Positions 1 through 6,801 of a stretch of DNA of 8,122 nucleotides are shown piece after piece. Numbering within the stretch: the first letter of the stretch is position 1; each line of letters opens with the position of its first letter. The stretch comes from Candidatus Latescibacterota bacterium (GTDB lineage Bacteria; Latescibacterota; UBA2968; GCA-2709665), in contig JAAXHE010000295.1 in assembly GCA_012271065.1 (NCBI GenBank), positions 1 to 8,122 on the forward strand, given 5' to 3'. The position numbers were made by a program, and so were the translations under genes. The notes beneath the pieces are model-generated. The model did no database searches, was not told the DNA's origin, and was given only the letters and a program-made list of their open reading frames with translations.

Positions 1-73
1 TGGGACTCGGTCGCGCGCCTTGTCTTCGCCCACAATGCCTCGTCTGCTGAGCGACTTTCTCAACGGACTGTTA
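1..73 (-). repeat. Partial copy of a short dispersed repeat (left edge)
   Basis: Positions 54-73 match the right edge of the window (8098-8117, reverse complement) at 17 of 20 bases. Both share the core TCAACGG and the end CTGTTA. The two copies are in opposite orientation, with their CTGTTA ends facing the gene block and their bodies running out of the window. The rest of this stretch has no convincing reading frame. From memory, short non-coding repeats with ends of the type CAGTCCGTTGA-AAA are scattered between genes in various environmental bacteria, but I cannot confirm this family. It lies about 45 bases beyond the mnmA stop codon. No gene or clear terminator is visible between 74 and 116. 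Confidence 0.6.
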
Positions 74-116
74 GACTTCCGTCATGTGAGTGGAAACTAT
101 ACGTGGTGAATTGCGC

Positions 117-1169
117 CTATGCGATGACACCGCCACCCAGACAGACCTCTCCGTCGTAGAAGACGGCCGACTGTCCCGGCGCCACACCCGGGTCGGCTTC
201 CGCCATTTGAACGTCCAGACCGGCCTTGACGTCGGATTCAATCCAGCACCTCACGAGCCGGGGGCCGTGCCGGATTTTGCAAAGAAGGTCGTGACGGTCG
301 GGTATCCCCGAGATCCAGTGCGGACGTGAAACCCTGAAGCGGCTCAAGGCCCGTTCGGCCCGGTGCTTCTTGTGGGACACGAAGATAATGTTGCCGCGGG
401 TGTCCTTCCTGACCACGTACCAGGGTCCCGCGGCAAGGCCCAGCCCTTCGCGCTGTCCGATGGTGTAGAACCAGTAGCCCCGGTGACGGCCGAGACCGGC
501 GCCGGTCTCCATTTCAATGATGTCCCCGGGCTTTTCTCCAAGGTGCGCCCTGACGAAATCGGGGTAGCCTATCTTGCCCAGAAAACAGATGCCCTGACTG
601 TCTTTGCGGTCCTGGTTCGGCAGACCGAAGTCCCGTGCGCAACTCCGGACCTGCTTTTTGGTGAGATGCCCGACGGGGAAACGCGCGCGTTTGAGCTGAT
701 CCTGGCTGAGTCCGGAAAGAAAGTAGGTCTGGTCCTTGACGGGGTCCGGCGCTCGCTTCAGGTAGCATGTACCATTGGTTTCTTCGATTCGCGCATAGTG
801 CCCCGAAGCGATTTTGTGGTAGCTGCCGTCGATCCGGGCTGCGAACTCGCCGAACTTGATGTGCCGGTTGCAGACAATGTCCGGGCTGGGAGTACGTCCG
901 GCTCTGAGTTCTGACACGGCGTGCGACACCACCCGGTCCAGGTATTCGGCCTGCAGAGGGATGATACGGAGCGGTACCCCGGCCCGTTCGCAGACGGCGC
1001 GCGCGTACTTGAGGTCTTCTTCCCACGGGCAGTCGCCCAGGAAGGCAAGCTCGTCTTCCAGCCAGACCTTGAGATAGAAGGCGGTGATCTCGTGGCGCCC
1101 TTCGCTGCATAGCAGGTTGAGGGCCACGGAGCTGTCGACGCCGCCGGAGATCAGAAGGGCGATTTTCAT
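117..1169 (-). CDS. mnmA: tRNA-specific 2-thiouridylase MnmA
   Basis: MnmA uses ATP to adenylate U34 of the Lys, Glu and Gln tRNAs, then replaces the C2 oxygen with sulfur delivered by a persulfide relay, making s2U34 in the cytoplasm. The 350-residue length is normal for the family. The PP-loop SGGVDSS is at residues 8-14. The two catalytic cysteines are both present: C100 in the SPDIVCNRHIKF motif and C195 in KDSQGICF. The tRNA-contact segment around DQTYFLSGL (146-154) and the C-terminal beta-barrel with GLGLAAGPWYVV (242-253) follow. Residues 47-56 (CPWEEDLKYA) differ from the usual proteobacterial sequence and resemble plastid-type MnmA. The start is ATG. It has no clear Shine-Dalgarno sequence but lies only 10 bases after the aminotransferase stop, so the two are probably co-transcribed and coupled. 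The PP-loop and both cysteines suggest an active enzyme. Confidence 0.96.
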   Translation of the reverse strand: MKIALLISGGVDSSVALNLLCSEGRHEITAFYLKVWLEDELAFLGDCPWEEDLKYARAVCERAGVPLRIIPLQAEYLDRVVSHAVSELRAGRTPSPDIVCNRHIKFGEFAARIDGSYHKIASGHYARIEETNGTCYLKRAPDPVKDQTYFLSGLSQDQLKRARFPVGHLTKKQVRSCARDFGLPNQDRKDSQGICFLGKIGYPDFVRAHLGEKPGDIIEMETGAGLGRHRGYWFYTIGQREGLGLAAGPWYVVRKDTRGNIIFVSHKKHRAERALSRFRVSRPHWISGIPDRHDLLCKIRHGPRLVRCWIESDVKAGLDVQMAEADPGVAPGQSAVFYDGEVCLGGGVIA

Positions 1170-1179
1170 GGCTCGCGCG

Positions 1180-2094
1180 TCAGTCGTTGAGGATCTGTTT
1201 CTCGATGTCCAGCCCCACGCGGCTGCTCCACGCCGTCAGCAGCTCCTTAAATAGCGGACCAGGCTTACCGGTTCCGACCGGTATGTTGTTGAACCTGGTA
1301 CAGGGGGCGATGCAATATGGCGTCGTAGTCAGCCACGCTTCGTCGGCGTTGGCGACGTCATATGGCTGAATGTCTTTTTCAATCCAGTCGAGACCGCGCT
1401 CGGCGGCAAGTTCCCTGACGGTGAGGAGGCTGACGCCCTGGAGGATGTTGCGCGTGGTCGGGGAGTAGACGGTGCGGTCCTCAACGACGACGAAATTGGA
1501 ACCCGCGCATTCCGTGACGTTACCGTCCAGGTCGAGAAGAAGCGTAATCGCTTCGGGGTCGACCGCGTGGGTCTGCTGGTCGGCCAGCCACCAGTGCAAG
1601 CGGGACCGGTTCTTGGATTTGGGATCCAGGCATTGGGGCGGGATGTGGCGCAGGGCGGGCGTGACACAGTGCGCACCCGGATCGAAGAGGTGACGCCAGA
1701 CGCGAAAGGGCAGCGGAAAGGAGTGAATGCAGACGGTCGGCTTCAGGCGGACGCTTCCCGCGGCGCTACCGGCGTAGATCTCGTTTTCTCCCGGCGTGAT
1801 GAAGTGTACGATGCCAAGGTCGGCCCCGGGTTCAATCAACTCACGGTTCGCCCGTATGAGTTCGAGGGTTTTCTCCCGCATCTTGTTCCGCGTGAGCGGC
1901 GGGTGAATCCCGGCGTATTTGCACGACCTGTAGAGGCGGTCCAGGTGATCGTCCAGGCGAAACGGCGCGTGAGCGAACGTACGGGTCATTTCGGTGAGCG
2001 TGGCGCCCAGAATGATGCCCAGGTCGTAAATCCTGATTGCGGCCTGAGAGGCAGGCACGAAATCTCCGTTGAGATAGACGATCGGTTCCTTCAT
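1180..2094 (-). CDS. Class IV PLP-dependent aminotransferase (BCAT / D-amino-acid transaminase / ADC-lyase fold)
   Basis: This is a fold-type IV PLP enzyme of about 304 residues. The open frame continues to a GTG at 2124, but I prefer the ATG at 2094: it has an AGGA 9 bases upstream and starts directly at MKEPIVYLNG, where family members normally begin. Counting from the GTG, the N-terminal strand YLNGDFVP is at 18-24, the PLP lysine is probably K169 in LDPKSKNRS, the PLP-ring-binding glutamate is E206 in TECAGSNF, and the phosphate-binding turn is ILQGVS at 227-232. These are the family landmarks, so it should be active. The substrate is not clear. Branched-chain amino acid, D-alanine and aminodeoxychorismate enzymes all share this fold, and the sequence after the lysine (NRSRLHWWLADQQ) is not a standard IlvE or PabC signature. 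It is the first gene of a probable two-gene unit with mnmA. Confidence 0.88.
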   Translation of the reverse strand: MKEPIVYLNGDFVPASQAAIRIYDLGIILGATLTEMTRTFAHAPFRLDDHLDRLYRSCKYAGIHPPLTRNKMREKTLELIRANRELIEPGADLGIVHFITPGENEIYAGSAAGSVRLKPTVCIHSFPLPFRVWRHLFDPGAHCVTPALRHIPPQCLDPKSKNRSRLHWWLADQQTHAVDPEAITLLLDLDGNVTECAGSNFVVVEDRTVYSPTTRNILQGVSLLTVRELAAERGLDWIEKDIQPYDVANADEAWLTTTPYCIAPCTRFNNIPVGTGKPGPLFKELLTAWSSRVGLDIEKQILND

Positions 2095-2188
2095 ATCATC
2101 GTGTCCTGTCCCGAAAAAACTCACCGTTCTCCCGACGATGCATCCCGTCCCGTTCCAGCCGCAGGATTTCAGGAGAGATATGGATGCT

Positions 2189-2204
2189 GGTCGACAACTC
2201 GACC
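2189..2204 (-). promoter_or_regulatory. Perfect hairpin/operator-like inverted repeat in the aminotransferase leader
   Basis: On the minus strand this reads GGTCGA-GTTG-TCGACC, a perfect 6-base inverted repeat around a 4-base centre. It starts 2 bases downstream of the proposed -10 box, so it covers the expected transcription start. It could be a repressor operator or a 5' stem that protects the mRNA. No T-run follows, so it is not a terminator. Confidence 0.45.
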
Positions 2205-2206
2205 TA

Positions 2207-2235
2207 AATATAGCGGTTGGGTGATGTCAAGACAA
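2207..2235 (-). promoter_or_regulatory. Candidate sigma-70-type promoter for aminotransferase-mnmA
   Basis: On the minus strand, TTGTCT (2230-2235) and TATATT (2207-2212) are separated by exactly 17 bases. They match the consensus at 4 of 6 and 5 of 6 bases. The predicted start lies about 105 bases upstream of the ATG at 2094, in the only AT-rich stretch of the gap between comM and the aminotransferase. A second TTGACA at the same place has a less suitable spacing (12 bases). This is inferred from sequence only. Confidence 0.5.
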
Positions 2236-2237
2236 TC

Positions 2238-2250
2238 GGAAAGGGATTTT
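2238..2250 (-). repeat. 13-base intergenic repeat, copy 1
   Basis: The 13-base sequence GGAAAGGGATTTT (minus strand AAAATCCCTTTCC) occurs here and again, identical and in the same orientation, at 4008-4020. This copy lies 30 bases after the comM stop and 2 bases upstream of the candidate -35 box of the aminotransferase promoter, where an activator site could be. Confidence 0.45.
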
Positions 2251-2279
2251 GCGGACATCGGCGCGGCCCTCTACGGAGA

Positions 2280-3815
2280 TTACATCCAGAGATTCCGATC
2301 GAGGCTGCGGTACTGAATGGCCTCCCCGACGTGCTGAGGTTTGATTTCCTGTTCCTCTTCCAGGTCGGCGATGGTGCGGCTGACTTTCAGGATGCGGTCG
2401 TAGGCGCGCGCTGACAGGCCGAGTTTCGTAATTGCCATTTTGAGAAGCTCCTCGCCTTTACCGTCGATCTTGCAGTAATCACGGATTTCCGCGGGCCCCA
2501 TATGCGCATTGCAGAACAGGTGTTGTTTCTCTCTGAAGCGGTGAAGTTGCACCTTGCGCGCCGCATTCACGCCTTCGCGAATCGCATCGGACGTTTCTCC
2601 GCCGGGTTCATCGGTTAGTTCATTATAGTCGACCCCAGGAACTTCAATGTGAATGTCGATGCGATCCAGAAGTGGACCGGATATTCGGGACATATACCGC
2701 TGTATGATCGGCGGAGAACACGTGCATTCGTTTTTGGGGTCGCCGAAGTATCCGCACGGGCAGGGATTCAGGGCGCAGGCGAGCATGAACTGTGCGGGAT
2801 AGGTCAGAGAGACCATGGCCCGGGCAATCGTGACGAAGCCATCCTCGAGCGGTTGGCGCAGGACTTCCAGGACATGTTTCTTGAACTCGGGCAGCTCGTC
2901 CAGAAAGAGAACGCCATGGTGTGCAAGCGAGACCTCGCCCGGCCGCGGGTGGGGTCCACCCCCGATCAGACCGGCGTCCGAGATGGTGTGGTGAGGGGAA
3001 CGAAAGGGCCGGATCGCCACCAGGGTGGTGTCCGGAGGCAACAGTCCGGCCACCGAATGGATCTTGGTGGCTTCGATGGCTTCGTCCAGGGTCAGGTCGG
3101 GGAGGATGGTGGGCAGACGGCGGGTGAGCATCGTTTTTCCGGAACCGGGCGGACCGATCATGATGATGTTGTGGCCGCCGCTGGCAGCCACTTCCAGCGC
3201 ACGCTTGGCGTGAACCTGACCCCGGACGTCGCGGAAATCGATACGGTAGCTCAGCGCCTGGCTGAAGATCCGGTCGATATCGACCTCCAGCGAAGGTACG
3301 TCCCGGTAACCCTCAAGGAAGTCCAGCGTCTCCATCAGGTCGCCCACAGGATGCACGTCGATACCGCCCGCGATGGCTGCCTCGCGGGCGTTTTCGCGTG
3401 GGAGAATCATGCCCTTGTAACCCGCCTGGCGGGTCTCCACGGCCATCGGCAGGACGCCCCGGACGGGCCGCACGGCTCCGTCGAGTGCCAGCTCGCCGAG
3501 GACGATGTATTGCGAAAGGATCTCGGGCGAGATGTCTCCGGAAGCGGCCAGGATGCCCACGGCAATGGGCAGGTCAAAGGCCGATCCTTCCTTTCGGATA
3601 TCGGCGGGCGCGAGATTGACGGTTACGCGGCGGTTCGGAAAGATCCTGCCGGAGTTCTTTATTGCGGCGGTTACACGATCCCGGCTTTCCTTGACGGCGT
3701 TGTCCGGCAGACCGACCACGGAGAATGCGGGAAGCTGATAATCCAGATCGGTCTCGATACGCACGACATAGGCGTCGATTCCCAGGGTGGCGCAACTCAG
3801 CACTCGGGACATCAT
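2280..3815 (-). CDS. comM: YifB/ComM-family Mg-chelatase-like AAA+ ATPase
   Basis: In Vibrio, ComM is a hexameric helicase that promotes branch migration when DNA taken up by natural transformation is recombined. In many bacteria the family (YifB) is present without proven competence. The 511-residue length is typical. The order is: N-terminal Lon-protease-like/ChlI domain (about 1-170, with [18 protein letters not shown] at 31-48), AAA+ core with Walker A GPPGSGKT (221-228) and Walker B VLFLDE (302-307), a four-cysteine cluster CPCG...CTC (352-366) likely to bind metal, the [11 protein letters not shown] segment (379-389), and a C-terminal Mg-chelatase domain with [20 protein letters not shown] (466-485). 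Two ATGs lie in tandem. The strong AAGGAGG at 3821-3827 is 5 bases from the first and 8 from the second (3812), so the second may be the true start. Its gap carries a sigma-54-like element. Confidence 0.95.
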   Translation of the reverse strand: MMSRVLSCATLGIDAYVVRIETDLDYQLPAFSVVGLPDNAVKESRDRVTAAIKNSGRIFPNRRVTVNLAPADIRKEGSAFDLPIAVGILAASGDISPEILSQYIVLGELALDGAVRPVRGVLPMAVETRQAGYKGMILPRENAREAAIAGGIDVHPVGDLMETLDFLEGYRDVPSLEVDIDRIFSQALSYRIDFRDVRGQVHAKRALEVAASGGHNIIMIGPPGSGKTMLTRRLPTILPDLTLDEAIEATKIHSVAGLLPPDTTLVAIRPFRSPHHTISDAGLIGGGPHPRPGEVSLAHHGVLFLDELPEFKKHVLEVLRQPLEDGFVTIARAMVSLTYPAQFMLACALNPCPCGYFGDPKNECTCSPPIIQRYMSRISGPLLDRIDIHIEVPGVDYNELTDEPGGETSDAIREGVNAARKVQLHRFREKQHLFCNAHMGPAEIRDYCKIDGKGEELLKMAITKLGLSARAYDRILKVSRTIADLEEEQEIKPQHVGEAIQYRSLDRNLWM

Positions 3816-3820
3816 ACAGG

Positions 3821-3827
3821 CCTCCTT
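3821..3827 (-). promoter_or_regulatory. Strong Shine-Dalgarno sequence of comM
   Basis: The minus strand reads AAGGAGG, the best ribosome-binding match in the window. It fixes the comM start to one of the two adjacent ATGs (3815 or 3812). The 8-base spacing to the second is closer to optimal. Confidence 0.75.
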
Positions 3828-3905
3828 GGAGCCGGTCAGGTACGCGACTGAACTCCGCGGAAGCGTGCTGTTCTGCAGGGAGTCCGGTGTTGGTGAATCC
3901 CGACG

Positions 3906-3937
3906 TCCTCTGATTACGCAAAGGGTGTGCCAGAGGA
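3906..3937 (-). promoter_or_regulatory. Candidate sigma-54 (-24/-12) promoter of comM inside an inverted repeat
   Basis: On the minus strand TGGCAC (3927-3932) is followed after 5 bases by TTGC (3918-3921), so the invariant GG and GC are 10 bases apart, as sigma-54 RNA polymerase requires. The expected start is near 3906, about 90 bases upstream of the comM ATG. A perfect 7-base inverted repeat, TCCTCTG (3906-3912) and CAGAGGA (3931-3937), encloses the element and could be an overlapping regulator site or a stem. The remaining 265-base gap between fabV and comM holds the 13-base repeat at 4008-4020 and no convincing gene. No activator gene or enhancer site is recognised in the window. Confidence 0.4.
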
Positions 3938-4007
3938 AGAGGATGCACGTAACTTGTTGTCCGGAAAAGAGATAGGCCTGATGGAAGACGTGAAGAAGCG
4001 AAGTGTA

Positions 4008-4020
4008 GGAAAGGGATTTT
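4008..4020 (-). repeat. 13-base intergenic repeat, copy 2
   Basis: This is identical to the copy at 2238-2250 (GGAAAGGGATTTT on the plus strand) and in the same orientation. It lies about 60 bases after the fabV stop and 75 bases upstream of the -24 element of the candidate comM promoter. The flanks of the two copies do not match beyond one or two bases. Confidence 0.45.
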
Positions 4021-4068
4021 CAAATTTCGCCGAATGGACTGAACGATATGGCGATCGGGCTGGCGGGT

Positions 4069-4098
4069 CCGGACCGACCACTAAAGGGGCTGGTCCGG
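4069..4098 (-). other. Stem-loop potential across the fabV stop codon
   Basis: CCGGACC (4069-4075) is the exact complement of GGTCCGG (4092-4098), with 16 bases between that include the fabV TAG. GGTCCGGACC at 4066-4075 is also a perfect 10-base palindrome by itself. No T-run follows on the minus strand, so this is at best a weak 3' processing stem rather than an intrinsic terminator. Confidence 0.25.
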
Positions 4099-5259
4099 GT
4101 CTGCGTCGGCCGCGTAGTCAACCGTAGGGAGGCCGAAGCCGAAGAGCTTGAGGAATTCCGCGCGAAAAACCTGCACGTCGGATACCGCTTCCAGGTTTTC
4201 GGTCGTCACGGACTGCCAGAGAGACTCGATACGCGACTGCACGTCCTCCTTCAATTCCAGGTCATCGATGCGGATGCGCCCGCTCTCGTCTGTGGGTACC
4301 TGCGTTCCGGCATAGACTCGATCCTTCAGAAGCCGGTACATCTGTTCTATGCAGCCTTCGTGGACGTTCTTCTCCTTCATGACTTTGTATAGCAGCGAAA
4401 TGTAAAGGGATACCACCGGTACGGCCGCACTTGACTGGGTGACCACGGCCTTGTTCGCGGAGATGTAGGCGCGTCCGTTTCTCTTCCTAAGCCGCGCGTC
4501 CAGATCCCGGGCTGTGGACTCGAGGTGGATCTTGGCTTTCCCGATGGCGCCGTCTCCGTAGACCGGCCGGGTCAGCTCCGGTCCGATATAGGTAAACGCG
4601 ACCGTGCGGACGCCCTCGGCAAGCACGTCTGCCGCTTCGAGAGCCTGAATCCACAGGTCCCAGTCTTCTCCCCCCATGACGGCGACGGTATTGTCGATCT
4701 CGTCCCCGGTGGCCGGTTCGATGGTGACCTCCGAGACGACGCCGGTGTGGATATCGACCGTCTTTCCCGTGTACGGTTCGCCCACGGTTTTCAATACGGA
4801 GTTGTATTGCGTCCCGGTCCGGGGATGGGTGCGCCGCGGCGACGCCAGGCTGTAAACCACGAGATCGACAGTTCCCAGGTCTTCCCTGATGGCCGAGACA
4901 GTCTCTTCCTTGACTTCATCGGAAAACGCGTCGCCGTTGATGCTCTTTGAGTAATAGCCCGCGTCTTTTGCGGCTCTTTCGAAGGCAACCGAATTGTACC
5001 ATCCAGCCGATGCCGTGCGATTCCTCACGGCCGGCCTCTCAAAGAAGACACCCACGGTCCGGGCGGCGGCGCCGAAGCCGGCAGCGATTCGAGAGGCCAG
5101 CCCGTAGCCCGTCGAGGCGCCGACGATCAGCACATTCCGGATGCCTTTCAGGGGCGGCTGATTCCTCACCCAGTCGATCTGTTCCTGTACATTGTGCGCG
5201 CAGCCGAGGGGGTGCGCCGTTGTACAGATGAATCCCCGGATTCTGGGTTTGATGATCAT
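4081..5259 (-). CDS. fabV: FabV-type trans-2-enoyl-ACP/CoA reductase (NADH)
   Basis: FabV reduces the trans-2 double bond of enoyl-ACP in the last step of each fatty-acid elongation cycle. Relatives of the TER type act on crotonyl-CoA. The family replaces FabI in some bacteria and is known for triclosan tolerance. The 392-residue length is close to the usual 400. The N-terminus MIIKPRIRGFICTTAHPLGC is the family hallmark. The Rossmann loop GASTGYG is at 47-53, and an acidic residue after the second strand (E74 in FFERP) points to NADH. The active site Y-x8-K is Y234 and K243, and YISANKAVVTQSSAAVP (265-281) forms the substrate pocket. The ATG has AAGGA 7 bases upstream. It is separated from the amidase by 123 bases and is probably transcribed on its own. 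No fabI is visible in the window, so its share of the cell's enoyl reduction is unknown. Confidence 0.95.
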   Translation of the reverse strand: MIIKPRIRGFICTTAHPLGCAHNVQEQIDWVRNQPPLKGIRNVLIVGASTGYGLASRIAAGFGAAARTVGVFFERPAVRNRTASAGWYNSVAFERAAKDAGYYSKSINGDAFSDEVKEETVSAIREDLGTVDLVVYSLASPRRTHPRTGTQYNSVLKTVGEPYTGKTVDIHTGVVSEVTIEPATGDEIDNTVAVMGGEDWDLWIQALEAADVLAEGVRTVAFTYIGPELTRPVYGDGAIGKAKIHLESTARDLDARLRKRNGRAYISANKAVVTQSSAAVPVVSLYISLLYKVMKEKNVHEGCIEQMYRLLKDRVYAGTQVPTDESGRIRIDDLELKEDVQSRIESLWQSVTTENLEAVSDVQVFRAEFLKLFGFGLPTVDYAADADPDQPL

Positions 5260-5283
5260 CGGACCGTCCTTTCCGTGAATCGG

Positions 5284-5385
5284 GCCCGGTTGCCGGGTTC
5301 CCCTCTCCTGATTGCCGTCTTTATGTGGATTGCGTCTTTCGCGAAAACACGCGTTCGCCGCCGTTGCGGAAATGACGCGGCGTCA
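5284..5385 (-). promoter_or_regulatory. Gap before fabV with three short palindromes
   Basis: This stretch between the amidase stop and the fabV ATG has three perfect inverted repeats: TGACGC-C-GCGTCA (minus strand) at 5373-5385 overlapping the amidase stop, TTTCGCGAAA at 5337-5346, and CCCGG-caa-CCGGG (minus strand) at 5284-5296. The sequence CATAAA on the minus strand after the second could be a poor -10 box, but no matching -35 is seen. The central palindrome is the best operator candidate. No T-run follows any of them. Confidence 0.3.
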
Positions 5386-6801
5386 CGCCCCTTCCTTATG
5401 CGCGGCGGCGGGAAGTTCCTCATCCCAGGGTGCGAGCGATTCGAAGGCCGCTGAGGCGCGCAGCACGCCCGCGTCGTCGCGCCATCGGCCAGCAATCTGA
5501 AGGCCGACCGGCAGACCGTCGCCGGCAAAGCCGGCCGGAACCGTGGCAGCAGGATGCCCGGTAATGTTGAACGGGTACGTAAAGGCGGTCCAGCCGAGGT
5601 AACTGGTCGGTTGCCCCGCGATCTCCCCAGGATGATCGCGGCCCGCGGCAAAGGCTGTAACCGGAAGCGTGGGGCAGAGAAACAGGTCGTAGGCGCTCAT
5701 GAACTCACGCCATCCGTGGTAGTAGTCATTGCGCCGGGCGTAGGCGGTTGCCAGTTGGGCCCCGGAGACGGATTTCCCTTTTTCGATCACGGCGACGAGG
5801 CCGGCGTCCAGGAGATCCCTGACGTCGTCCAGGTTGTCCTTGAACACGCCCGCGAACGAAGCGGACCAGATCGTGTCGGCAATGTCCCAAGGGTCGGGCA
5901 GTCCGGGATGCGCCTCTTCGACGCGACAGCCGAGCTCCTGAAATCGAACAGCCGCTCCGGCCGTGATCGACAGGACTTCGGGATCGCCGCGGACGTAACC
6001 GAGATCGGGAGACCAGGCTACGCGCAAGCCAGCGATATCGCCTTCCATTTCCAGGAGGTAATCGGTGGAATCGGGTAGCGAGAGGCGGTCCATGGGGTGT
6101 GCGCCGGCCATGGCCGTGAGCATCAACGCGGCATCTTTCACGGTGCGGGTGACGGGGCCGGCGTGCGAGAGCAACTCGACCACACTGGCCGGGTACTGGG
6201 GAACACGACCCCAGGACGGCTTGAATCCGTACAGTCCGCAGAAGCTGCACGGGATGCGAATGGATCCGGCTCCGTCCGTTCCCTGGGCAATCGGTCCCAT
6301 ACCCAGGCCAACGGCGGCCGCGGCGCCTCCGCTGGATCCCCCGGCTGTACGGCCGTACATCCACGGATTGTGCACCGGCCCGTTAATCCGGTTTCCCGAG
6401 TCACCCTTCCAGCCGAGTTCGGGGGTGGTTGTCTTGCCGAGCAGGACCATCCCGGCGTTTGACAGGCGTTCCGCCAGCGGCGCGTCGTAATCGGGCACCC
6501 AGTTCTTGTAGAGCAGGGACCCCCGGGCGGTGCGGATACCCCTGGTGGGGGTAAGATCCTTGAGTGAGCCGGGGACGCCGGCCAGAATTCCGGCCTCTCC
6601 TCTCATATAGGCGCGTTCGGCTCGAACTGCCAGTTCCACGGCGCGTTCGTGGGTGACCGTGACGAAGGGGTTAAAGGTCGGGTTCAACCGTTCAATCCGG
6701 TCCAGAACGGCACGGGTAACCTCGACGGGCGAGAGTTCCCGCTTCTGATACAGGTTTCGCAGCTCGATCGCAGGGAGACGGCAAAGATCGGCTGAATTCA
6801 T
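5383..6801 (-). CDS. Amidase-signature-family hydrolase
   Basis: A 472-residue enzyme of the amidase signature family, which hydrolyses carboxamide bonds using a Ser-cisSer-Lys triad. The triad is complete: K81 in GSLKD, S156 in the glycine-rich AGGSSGGA, and S180 in TDGAGSIRIP. The spacings of 75 and 24 residues are those of known members such as FAAH. LPVGLQIAG at 429-437 is the usual C-terminal hallmark. No signal peptide is visible, so it is probably cytoplasmic. The absence of gatB or gatC nearby, and the divergence around the active site, argue against its being GatA of the Glu-tRNA amidotransferase. The substrate cannot be told from sequence. The ATG overlaps the nudix stop by 4 bases (ATGA at 6798-6801), with GGAG a few bases upstream, so it is probably translated by coupling. 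Confidence 0.92.
   Translation of the reverse strand: MNSADLCRLPAIELRNLYQKRELSPVEVTRAVLDRIERLNPTFNPFVTVTHERAVELAVRAERAYMRGEAGILAGVPGSLKDLTPTRGIRTARGSLLYKNWVPDYDAPLAERLSNAGMVLLGKTTTPELGWKGDSGNRINGPVHNPWMYGRTAGGSSGGAAAAVGLGMGPIAQGTDGAGSIRIPCSFCGLYGFKPSWGRVPQYPASVVELLSHAGPVTRTVKDAALMLTAMAGAHPMDRLSLPDSTDYLLEMEGDIAGLRVAWSPDLGYVRGDPEVLSITAGAAVRFQELGCRVEEAHPGLPDPWDIADTIWSASFAGVFKDNLDDVRDLLDAGLVAVIEKGKSVSGAQLATAYARRNDYYHGWREFMSAYDLFLCPTLPVTAFAAGRDHPGEIAGQPTSYLGWTAFTYPFNITGHPAATVPAGFAGDGLPVGLQIAGRWRDDAGVLRASAAFESLAPWDEELPAAAHKEGA

Noticed and set aside
363..914. 183-codon plus-strand open frame opposite mnmA
   Set aside because: Antisense shadow; mnmA has both catalytic cysteines and the PP-loop in the other strand.
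2114..2119. Run of six T on the minus strand before the aminotransferase, possible attenuator
   Set aside because: No stable stem directly precedes it; only weak 4-5 base pairings can be drawn in the leader, so a terminator or riboswitch is not supported.
1567..2316. 249-codon plus-strand open frame over the aminotransferase and its leader
   Set aside because: It overlaps the well-supported aminotransferase antisense, has no family-like motif, and lacks a convincing ribosome site.
2649..3851. 400-codon open frame on the plus strand opposite comM
   Set aside because: It is antisense to a clear ComM gene, has no recognisable domain, and its composition (many G, R, D, H) is typical of the shadow of a GC-rich gene.
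3574..4023. Minus-strand frame spanning the comM start and the gap upstream
   Set aside because: It overlaps comM in another frame; no motif, and comM has a strong Shine-Dalgarno.
4069..4098. Intrinsic terminator after fabV
   Set aside because: The 7-base arms are real, but the stem includes the stop codon and no T-run follows; kept only as a low-confidence stem.
3927..4127. Short plus-strand frame in the fabV-comM gap
   Set aside because: It runs into fabV antisense, has no ribosome site and no family resemblance; the gap is better explained as regulatory.
5383..6801. Amidase as GatA of the glutamyl-tRNA amidotransferase
   Set aside because: No gatB or gatC is adjacent, and the sequence outside the triad is not GatA-like.
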